A model generated the notes under the pieces. It did not search any database. It was not told the origin of the DNA and saw only the letters and a program-made list of their open reading frames with translations. This document shows positions 8,501-17,000 of a DNA stretch of 21,543 nucleotides, piece after piece (position 1 is the first letter of the stretch; each line of letters opens with the position of its first letter). Origin of the DNA: a virus; the IMG/VR virus record IMGVR_UViG_3300006924_000242, positions 1 through 21,543 of that record; one strand, written 5' to 3'. The translations under genes were made by a program, and so were the position numbers.

Positions 8501-11047
8501 GGTGCAGGACAGTATGCATATATTACTGCATATAATAGTGCAACTAGAGAAGCTACTTTGACAAAAGATTCAGATGGTACATTAGGGTGGGATCATATTA
8601 TTCCAGGAACTCCTTTAGTAGCATCATTTGACGCAACTACATATTATAGAATAGAACCAAGAGTAGTTGCAAGTGATCCAGGTTGGTTATCAGAAAATAA
8701 AACTATTGAACGTTTAGATTACGTTAGTGCAGACTTTGGCGGAACAAGTCAGTTATATCCAAGTTTAGATGGTCAAGTAGGAACAGGCGAAACTTTTGGA
8801 TTAGATCCAATTGCAAGTAATTGGCGTGTACAACGTTCAGGTAACATTTATACACTAACACTAGTAACTGGCGGTGCTGGTTATGCAGTTAACGATACAA
8901 TTACACTAAGTGGTACAGACTTAGGAGGCGCAAGTCCTGCTAATGATATTTCAATTAGAGTAGCATCAGTTACAGACGATAGTTCAAATAGTGTTGCAAC
9001 ATTTACATATTCAGGTGAACCAGTAGGCGGATTATTTGTTGCTATTGATGATAAATCACAGGCGGCATATAGTGCAGATGGCAACACTTGGGTACAAGTT
9101 AATTTAAGTTTTGACGCTGGAACTGATGAATACATAAAAATATTAGCAGAAGAAAATAAATTCTTAGCATTTGCTACAGGAATGAATACTTACAGTTATT
9201 CAGAAACAGCAACAAGTTGGACTACTAGAGCATTGCCAATAACTAGAAATTGGACTGATGCGGCTTTTGGTAGCGGTACGTTTGTATTAGTTGCTTCAGG
9301 AACAGCAGATGCACTTTATAGTACAGATGGACTAACATTTTCACAATCAGTATTACCACAAACAGATGACTGGGCGGCAGTACAATACGGTCAAGGAACA
9401 TTTGTTGCAGTAACAAGTGGAGCAACACAAGACGTTGCTACATCACCAGATGGTATTACATGGACACTGAGAAACGCAGTATTACCAGCAGGAAGTAAAA
9501 CTTGGACTAATGTATTATTTGGTAAAAATAGATTTGTTGCTATAGCAACTGATGGAACAACAGCATATTCATTAGACAAGGGTGTAACTTGGACAGCAGG
9601 TGGTAGTTGTAACGAAAGTGGAGCCTTTGTTGTTAAAAACGGCATATATTCGCAAGGTGTGTTTATGGCAGTTGGTTGGGCAACTACAGTTGGATCTGGC
9701 TTTACACTAGAAGGTTATGAAAATGCATTAGTATCAGAAGACGGTATTACATGGACACCACAATCATTAAATTTAAGTTATAAGTGGGCGGCGATTGCTG
9801 AAGCACCATTAGACGGAACTCCAAAGTTCATGGTAATTGCACAAGATGCAGACGGTGGCTTACAACATGTAACAACAGGATGTAAAGCTCTTGTTAGAGC
9901 AAGTGTTAACCAAGGTAAATTCCAAGACTTATTAATATGGGATCCAGGCAGTGGTTATAATGATGCAAATCCTTTAACATTAACTGTTACAGATACGCAA
10001 TTTGTATCAGAAGTTGAATTTGAAAATAGAATTGGTACAGGAGTGTTATCACAACCAGACTTTATTAATAGAGGTGGCGGTTATCGTATAACAAGTACAA
10101 ACGTAACTATTGCAGGTGATGGTTATGCAGATATTGTACCAGAAGCGGCATTTATGACACTAGCAGGAGTTGCAACAATTCCTGGACCAGGTGTGCAAAT
10201 TAAATTTGAAGGCTTATTAGAAGAAGCTACAGATGACCCAAATGATTTAAAATTATTCTCAGGTATTGAAATTACAGATTTAGGTGATGACGGTAGTGGC
10301 GCAGGAACAAGACTAGTTGCTTTTAAAGTTTCTCCAAGATTAAGAAACGAATATAATTTAGCACACGGTACAGTTGTAACACTACGTGAACGTTATAGTC
10401 AGTGTAGAATTAGTGGACACGACTTCCTAGACATTGGTACAGGTAACTTTGTAAACACAAACTATCCTGACATATATGCAGGCGGAGCGTACTACACAGC
10501 GGCACCAGAAAATGAAGTATTAGAGCAAACAGGCGGAAGAGTATTTTATGTAAGTACTGACCAAGATGGTAACTTTAGAACAGGTGAATTATTCAGTGTA
10601 CAACAGGCAACAGGTATTGTTACTATTAGTGCTGAATTCTTTGACTTAGACGGTCTGTCAGAACTAGCACTTGGTGGTGTTAGATTAGGTGGTTCAGGTA
10701 CAGTTGTTAATGAATTTAGTACAGACCCAACTTTTGCGGCAGACTCCAATCAGGTTATTCCAACACAAAGAGCTATTGCTTCATTCTTAGCAGACAGACT
10801 AAGTGTTGGTGGTGAGAACTTAGAGACAAACGCAATACAGGCAGGACAAGTAAGAGTTGGTACAGTTGATAACGTTATAGAACATGCATCAGACGGCGCT
10901 ATTGACATACCAATTGATGTTTCAATTGATGGAACATATACATCGACAGATGAGTTTGGTGTAGAGACAACAGAACAAGTTGCAATAAGTGGTACAATAT
11001 ACACTATGCAACAATTAATGAAAGGCCATGACGACTCTGTTCAATAA
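5552..11047 (+). CDS. Giant multidomain tail-fibre/adhesin-type protein, 1831 aa
   Basis: The domains in order are: seven CBM5/12-like repeats (residues 9-391); a TKGDLL linker (399-430); a DUF1565-like beta-helix entry (447-522, YVAPKG then PFATIRHA, IFIAAGRY, VPAGCVVMGDELRATN); one helical repeat (about 617-690) with VRAMIRGVAQDLLYEGN; a conserved beta-helix block (730-848, SLDPGWGP, NRSPYMQ, MVANDFTQVLSDG, ATNGNNSYG); beta-rich sequence; six Asp-box motifs (1157-1432); and a C-terminal module (1616-1750) with GHDFLDIGTGNF, DGNFRTGELF and VIPTQRAI. The start is fixed by the strong AAGGAG. The MAEFKL-R N-terminus matches the next gene, so the two are tandem paralogues, perhaps sharing an attachment site. 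The expected role is host-surface binding in the tail or baseplate (inference). No hydrolase active site was recognised, and there is no signal peptide, as expected for a cytoplasmically assembled virion protein. Confidence 0.88.
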   Translation: MAEFKLDRFKYVWKGDWTPTTDYRRDDIVRVGGKSYVCIVTHTSSGTFLTDLEATLPGSSPPQPYPQWTVMTSGKSFAGTWTQGVAYNLGDIVLYNGSLYKCNDSHNSGNFASEYPFWDLFAYAQEFLKDWTTATTYAPGGIVKYNGIVYICHIPHTSSSLLEDNINDWLEFGNGIEYKSTWTAGVDYRKNDLIRYGANIFRCTTSHTSAGLAFDQTKFQIEFPGTQANLAVWQDTEFYQEGDVVRYGGFIYFAIANSIDVDPSRSQEDSTVAWIVLAKNSSFAGEFVSGTAYKTGELVLRGGYLYRALTDVNVVDGTDSTVDYLDNSIWEKVAEGNKWSEVWKENTNYAVGEVVYYKGSAYVCTFEHDATQRDNPENGSGYSYWDLLIQAGRPAGMDTKGDLLTYNTLDDGSSQGDIGLPIGQEQQALSVADDYEAFWRDFANDAEAVYVAPKGFDLPGYGKDWKQPFATIRHACEYIEDTFPALTPAKIFIAAGRYEEVGPIAVPAGCVVMGDELRATNIIATPAIPEYEDNYQYVKETDTYISGFILDLIQNQFLTPTSGNSEPQVLVGPVSDQPTAQRILELIAEYEQFIEFRLPTESGDVDPAQTTVANDLTTNSAFKAASEQLMANREFIGNEVYARLTLNFPSVTFTKKYVLADVRAMIRGVAQDLLYEGNHRTLYAARRYTNSALGGQFDDLFYMRDTTGLRNCTTEGLTGTLNPPGVFDLYQRPTGGALVSLDPGWGPADERVWIKNRSPYMQGVTNFGFACAGMKVDGNLHNGGNKSMVANDFTQVLSDGVGAWITNNARAELVSVFTYYCSVGYLSENGGIIRATNGNNSYGRFGSIASGGDTTEVPQSTTLMNRNNEAQVDKVFAGLSDDRILAFEFSHTGEKYTSATSTVTGAGSSVSTEFRDYRAGALFQARLVNTQGSGSEGGSNYLVRQGYAQETPNAASTLKLSTTDATQFYNEIEGMRVVVLSGLGAGQYAYITAYNSATREATLTKDSDGTLGWDHIIPGTPLVASFDATTYYRIEPRVVASDPGWLSENKTIERLDYVSADFGGTSQLYPSLDGQVGTGETFGLDPIASNWRVQRSGNIYTLTLVTGGAGYAVNDTITLSGTDLGGASPANDISIRVASVTDDSSNSVATFTYSGEPVGGLFVAIDDKSQAAYSADGNTWVQVNLSFDAGTDEYIKILAEENKFLAFATGMNTYSYSETATSWTTRALPITRNWTDAAFGSGTFVLVASGTADALYSTDGLTFSQSVLPQTDDWAAVQYGQGTFVAVTSGATQDVATSPDGITWTLRNAVLPAGSKTWTNVLFGKNRFVAIATDGTTAYSLDKGVTWTAGGSCNESGAFVVKNGIYSQGVFMAVGWATTVGSGFTLEGYENALVSEDGITWTPQSLNLSYKWAAIAEAPLDGTPKFMVIAQDADGGLQHVTTGCKALVRASVNQGKFQDLLIWDPGSGYNDANPLTLTVTDTQFVSEVEFENRIGTGVLSQPDFINRGGGYRITSTNVTIAGDGYADIVPEAAFMTLAGVATIPGPGVQIKFEGLLEEATDDPNDLKLFSGIEITDLGDDGSGAGTRLVAFKVSPRLRNEYNLAHGTVVTLRERYSQCRISGHDFLDIGTGNFVNTNYPDIYAGGAYYTAAPENEVLEQTGGRVFYVSTDQDGNFRTGELFSVQQATGIVTISAEFFDLDGLSELALGGVRLGGSGTVVNEFSTDPTFAADSNQVIPTQRAIASFLADRLSVGGENLETNAIQAGQVRVGTVDNVIEHASDGAIDIPIDVSIDGTYTSTDEFGVETTEQVAISGTIYTMQQLMKGHDDSVQ
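5576..6724 (+). repeat. Seven CBM5/12-like repeats in the 1831-aa protein
   Basis: Seven units of about 50-65 residues start near residues 9, 76, 127, 176, 230, 282 and 337. The pattern is W-x(6-9)-Y-x-x-(G/N)D-(I/V)-V-x-(Y/V)-x-G-x-x-Y-x-(C/A), then often HTS, ending W-x-x-x-x-x-G. The aromatic W-x(n)-Y and GD-(I/V)-V-x-Y-x-G-x-x-Y core resembles the chitin-binding type 3 (CBM5/12) fold. Units 5 and 6 lack the Cys and His positions. Sugar binding is a family-based guess; the ligand is unknown. Confidence 0.75.
9020..9847 (+). repeat. Six Asp-box (BNR) repeats, likely beta-propeller, in the 1831-aa protein
   Basis: Asp-box motifs (S-x-D-x-G-x-T-W type) lie at residues 1173 (YSADGNTW), 1216 (YSETATSW, degenerate), 1256 (YSTDGLTF), 1297 (TSPDGITW), 1339 (YSLDKGVTW) and 1394 (VSEDGITW). 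They are spaced about 40-55 residues, each preceded by a strand of the form FG-x-G-x-FV-A-V. This is the layout of a six-bladed propeller. No sialidase arginine triad or RIP motif is evident, so binding is more likely than catalysis. Confidence 0.75.
10397..10801 (+). other. Conserved C-terminal fibre module, copy 2
   Basis: Residues 1616-1750 hold SQCR, GHDFLDIGTGNF, NTNYPD, GGRVFYVSTDQDGNFRTG, LFSVQQATG, LGGVRLGGSG, EFSTDP and VIPTQRAI in order. The matching segment of the 3098-aa protein (19830-20222) keeps every block in the same order. The nucleotides are also close, for example around GHDFLDIGTGNF. It is probably a shared trimerisation or attachment domain. Confidence 0.75.
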
Positions 11048-11068
11048 AATGCGCAGATATCATAGATG

Positions 11069-11076
11069 GATAAATA
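11069..11076 (+). promoter_or_regulatory. Candidate T4-type late promoter before the 3098-aa gene
   Basis: GATAAATA lies in the 52-nt gap between the giant genes, ending 23 nt before ATG 11100. It differs from the T4 late consensus TATAAATA only at the first base and fits the looser NATAAATA form I recall for T4-like cyanophages. GGAG at 11086-11089 follows, so the transcript would have a very short leader. The same octamer occurs in the gap before 20464. Confidence 0.6.
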
Positions 11077-11099
11077 CAGTAACTTGGAGTTAAGAACAA

Positions 11100-14000
11100 A
11101 TGGCAGAGTTTAAATTAGGTAGAATTAGATTCGTTTGGAAAGGTACATGGAGTACTGGCAGAACGTATTATCAAGACGATGTCGTCACAGTAGGCGGCAG
11201 AATGTACATATGTACGATTGGACATGAAAGTGACGCAGACTTTTATAACGATTTCGATATAGTACCCCCAAAATGGAATCTTGTTTCAGATGGACAAGCA
11301 TGGAAGGGTAACTGGTCCCCAAATACAGCATACATTTACAATGATATTGTAAAATATGGCTCAGGACTTTATATTGCAAATACCAATCATACTTCTGCAA
11401 ATACAACGGGCACAGGCTCTTTTGCAGTAACAATAGAAACAAATGCTTCTGCTCCAGGCAATAATGTTTTTGTTGTCGATGGTGTACAATATCCAAACTT
11501 ACAACTTACTGCTGGTTACACTTATACTTTTGTACAAGATGATGAATCAAATGATACTCATCCGTTTTTATTCAGTGAAACAAAACACGGTACACACAAC
11601 GGTGGAACTACATACGAAACAGGCGTTACTTACTACCTAGACGGCGCTGTAGTTGCTGATAAAGCAACTTATGTTGGAGGCTTTGATGCGGCAACAACAC
11701 GTAAAATAGTAATTGCAGTTACAGGCGCAACTCCAGATCCTTTATACTACTATTGTCATAACCATAACAACATGGCAATTGATGCAGAAATTGATATTCA
11801 ACTTGTTGGATTAGAAAATGACGAATCAAAATGGGATACCTTTACAAACGGTATTACTTGGAAAGGTGATTGGCAAACAGGCTTTGGTTATAAAGTAAAT
11901 GACATTGTTAAATATGGCGGAAGTTCATATGTGTGTAATACAGCACATACTTCAGGATCATTATCCGATGGCTTAGAAGTAGACCAAGCAAAATGGGATT
12001 ATCTAAACCAAGGTATTGAATATAAGTCACAGTGGATTACTGGAACACGTTATAAAGTAAATGACGTAGTACGTTACGGTGCTAGTTTGTGGATTGCAAC
12101 AGCACAGCACACAGGTTCAGCATCATTTGGTACTGACAGTGCTAATTGGGAAAAATTTGTAGAAGGCTTCCAGTACGAAGGCGAATGGGATGCCTATAAA
12201 GATTATCAACCAGGTGATATTGTACAATATGGTGGTTACCAGTATATTGCAAAAACAGATCACATTGGAGAGTTTCCTTCAACAAGTACAGTAAACTGGG
12301 ACTTGTTTAGTGAAGGATTTAAATTCCAAGACGAATGGGGTGCTGATAGTACAGCACAAGAATATAGAGTAGGTGACGTTGTACGTTACGGTGGTTTTAC
12401 ATATCTATGTATTTTAGACCACACTAACCAAGAACCACCAAATGCTACTTACTGGAAAAAGTTTACTTCAGGATTAAACTGGAGAGCAGTATGGGCAGAC
12501 GATGTAGAATACAAAGTTGGTGATGTTGCACGTTACGGTGATAACTCATACATATGTATTAACGGACATTTATCAGATGGTGATGGCGCAGGCAGTGCAG
12601 GCTTTGCTATTAACTCAAGACCAGACCAAGACACTGGTGGCGTATATTGGCAAGTTATTGCTGTTGGTACAGAACAATCTGTGCTTACTACAAAAGGTGA
12701 CTTAGTTTACTATAGTGGATCTGCTCCAACAAGATTACCAATTGGTGAAGATGGTCAAATTTTAACTGTTAACTCCGAAGGACTTCCTAACTGGGAATTC
12801 ATAGGCGAAACAGATGATGTTTATTATGTTGCAGGTCACGGTAAAGATAGCCCAGCACCAATATATGGTAAAACAATTGATAGACCTTTTAAAACTATTA
12901 GATATGCGGCACATCAAATTGAACGTGGTGCAAAGAATCCTAATGCGGCAAAACTACTTGAACTAAACAGAAGATTTATTCAAAGAGAAATTGTTGAATT
13001 TACAGACAATCAAATTACAAATAACGTTGCTCCATTTACAAGCAGTTTTGCATACGTTGCAGAAAAATGTGAAAGAGATATGGGTCTTATTGTAGACGCA
13101 GTTATTTGGGATATCAAACATGGCGGTAACGAACTTACATGGGACGCAATGTACGAGTATGTTAAAAATGCAACTAATTTTTACACACTAGGACAAGAAG
13201 CAGAAACAGTAGCAAGTATTAACTACGGTGTAACTGTAATGACTGCTGTTTTAAATCAAACAGCACCAGCAGTAAATTATCAAACATTAAATGGTGATAA
13301 CTCAACAGCGATTGTAGCACAACATACAGATGCAAGTTTATCTGCTGAAACTGTAATTGACCATATTACAGCAAATGTTAAAATGATAACAGATGCAATT
13401 ACAGCATCTAACCCAAATCAAGTGTTGCCTAAGAAAATTGTTCCAACAACATTAATTAAAGTTTCTACAGGATACTACTACGAAGTACTTCCAATTATTG
13501 TACCAGCTGAATGTTGTATTATGGGAGACGAATTACGTGCAACAAACGTACAGCCTCGCAAAGCAACAAATGCTACACTAACACCAAAACAAGATATACC
13601 ATTTAGTTTTGAAGGACTTTCTCGTGTAGAAGAAGTTGTTGCAGATATTGTTGAAGGTGTTGCAGTTTCCAAAACAACAGCAAATGCATTAACACAAGAC
13701 CAAACATGGCCTTATGCAGAAACTGATGTAGTTGGTCCGCAAGTACAAAAATTAGCACGTACTATACGTAGACAAATTGATAGTTCAACAGGTACTAAAG
13801 TTGAAGCAATTTATACACCTATATACGAAATGACTGATCCAAATTTTGGACGTTCAAGAGATTTATTCTTACAAAACAAAGCATTTATACAAGCAGAAAT
13901 AATTGCTTACATTGAAGAAAACTATCCAGGACTAAGTTACAGTAAAACAAAATGTAAAAATGATGTTGGCTTAATTATGGACAATGTTGCGTATGACTTA

Positions 14001-17000
14001 ACATACGGCGGTAACTGGATGAGTGTTGAAGCAGGTAAAGCATACTTCAACGGTAATACAAATACATTACAAATTAACAGTACTGAAAAAACAGCAACGT
14101 TAGCGGCATACGCACAACTTAAATCATTACTACAAACAGTTGGACGTAATATTGTAGTTAACCCAACTAGTCAAACACCAGATGATGCGGCAGACGTATC
14201 AACTGTTGCAGTTCCTCAAATTGCAGGTACAGGTGGTAGTGTTGCAGTTTCAACAGAAATAGGTAACTTACTAGACGATGTAATTTACACAATTGATAAC
14301 GGATATGACAATGCTCCGGCAATTACATATCCAACAATTCCAGCAACATCGGATGCACAGTTAGTACAAACTCAAACTACTACTGACTTACTAGGAATAC
14401 AAACTGGGACTATTGACTTTATTAGTAAGAACTTTGGTTCATTCAAATATAATAGTGCAACTTGTCGCAGAGATTTAACAAATATTATTACAGATGTTGC
14501 ATATGATGTAGCATTAGGTACAAACTATAACGGTGTGTTTAGTGGTATTGCTTATCAGCGTCCAACTAACTCATATAACTTAACATCACAGCGTATTGAA
14601 ACAATTGGTGCATTACGTTTTGCAAGAGATGAGCTAAAAGCAGACATTACTGATGCAACAGCAGAAGCAAGAATGGTTGCGGCATTTAATGAAATAGTTG
14701 ATATTATTGATAACGGACTAGCGGCGGCAGATGCAAATGTATATCCAACACCAAGTTCATTACCAACAACAAATGCTGATGATGCGTTTGCAGACTTAAA
14801 TGCAAACATTGCATTTATAAAAGCAGAAATTAATGCTTGGATTGATGATCAAGTTTTATTAAACACAACTACAACACCAGATCCAAACAGTATTTGGTTT
14901 AACTTTACATATGATGCAACTAAGTGTGCAAGAGATGTAGGCTATATTATTGAAGCAATGAAGTATGATATACTTTATGGCGGTACAATGGGAGCATCAA
15001 GAATTGCTGAATCCTACTTTGGAATTTACGGCGATACTTATCCTGCAGGCCAAACAGCACAAACTGCGGCGGCATATGATAGACTTGCTACAGTATTAGA
15101 TCAAATTGCAAGAGAAGCATCAGTAACTAAATCTTCAGGTAACGCATTGAACCAAACACAATTAGGTTCAGCGGCAACTTCAACTGAAGGTAATGCATTA
15201 CTTGCAAACATGCAAATTATTGAAGATGTATTAACAGCAGGAAATGCTAACGGCATGCCAGCAGTAGTATATCCAGACTTAGCATCATTAGGTGTATCAG
15301 CTACATTGCAAACTGAAAAAGGCGCAATGGATACTGCTAGAGCACAAACAATACTAGATGTTATCCAATATATTTCAGATACTTACAATGACTTTAATTA
15401 CAATCATGCTAAGTGTTCAAGAGATGTTGGATTAATTATAACTGCTTTTGTATACGACTATGCATTGAATACTAACTATGCTAGTATGTTTGCGGCGCAG
15501 TCATACTTAAGAGCACCAAGTAAAAATGTTGTTAACGATCAAAAAACTGCAAGTATTGCGGCATTTGAATTTGCAAGAACTAAAGTATTAGAATCAGTAG
15601 TTACAGCAGGTGGCTTTGCTCCAGCAGTACAAGCAGTAAACAATACTTGGGAATGGATTGATGATACAATCTTTAATGCTACAGCAGAAGGTGGTAAATC
15701 TAACAGCGATCAAGAAGTATGGAACGCAGTAAGACACTTAGAACTTAATAAAGAATTTATTGTAGAAGAAGTTGTTGCACACGTTGATGATTGGTTCAAG
15801 ATAGCAGTTTCCAAAACTGATCAAGCATCAAGCGTATTAACAGTAGCAGACACAAGTTGGTTAAAAGCAAATCAAAAAGTGCTTGCACAAAACATGGATG
15901 ACTCTGCAGACGCAGTAACAGACGCAAACCTTGCAGTAAGTACAACTTACTATGTTAAAGATATTTTAAGCGATACAACACTTACATTATCTGCAACACC
16001 AGGTGGTTCAGCTGTTGCATTATACGACACTGATTCAATTGTAGTACAATTAGATGAAGGTAAATTACGCAACGATATGTCTGATATAGTTGAAGGCATT
16101 GCATTTGATGCAGTTCTTAATACTAACTACAACCAAGTAGCATTAGGCTTAGATTTTGTAACAGGCGACAATGCATCAATAACTGCACTAGGTAAAACAC
16201 AAATTGCGGCAGGTATATCATATGCTAAAGGACTAGTTGCAGGAATAAAAGAGTTTAGAACAAATGCAACTTACTTGTCAAGATCAAATGCAGGATTTGA
16301 CGAAGTTACTGATATTGTAAACAACGGTGCAGGCAATGCAAACGCATTGACTTTCACAGGCACAAACAATGCAGTTGACCAAGTAGCAAACAATGAAGCA
16401 TTTATAGCAACAGAAGTATTAGAATGGATTAACCAAAACTATAATTCAATTTACACAGCAATGGACACTACACAGTTTACAACTGAAATAGGGTACATAG
16501 TTGATGCTTTAAGATATGACTTATTAAATGGTGGTAACAGTGCAACACATAGACTTGCTACAAGATACTTTACAAGCACAGAGTTTAAAGCTAACCTTGG
16601 TAATAATGCTACTGCAAGTGGACTTGCATTTAACTACTTACAATCGTTTATTGATAACATTGTATTAGATAATACAGCAGGTTGGTCAAAATTAAGCGGC
16701 GGAACACAAGATACATCTGCTTCAGCTGGTACAGCAACTCAAGCAACAACAGCACAAGCATTAGTAGGAATAATAGAATCAGTTGCAGGCGGTAACGCGG
16801 CAGGTGTTAAAAATTATCCAACAATGACACTAGCAAGTGCTACATCAGTAAGTAATGTTATAGCACATGCTTCTAAAATTGGAGTTAAAGCAGTACGTAG
16901 TGTAAGTAATACTTACAGAGCATCGTTTGAATTAAAAGCAGATTATGCTTACAATAAAACATTATGTAAACGTGATGTACGTGAATACATTGAAGCAATG

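Noticed and set aside
9020-9847. Asp-box region as an active sialidase
   Set aside because: Asp-boxes are structural. I could not find the arginine triad, the RIP motif or a Tyr/Glu nucleophile pair, so only a propeller fold is supported.
11418-11810. The copper-site segment as a phage-borne plastocyanin (petE) gene
   Set aside because: It is in frame within a 3098-residue protein, with no separate start, stop or signal peptide, and interrupts a CBM-like repeat that resumes after it.
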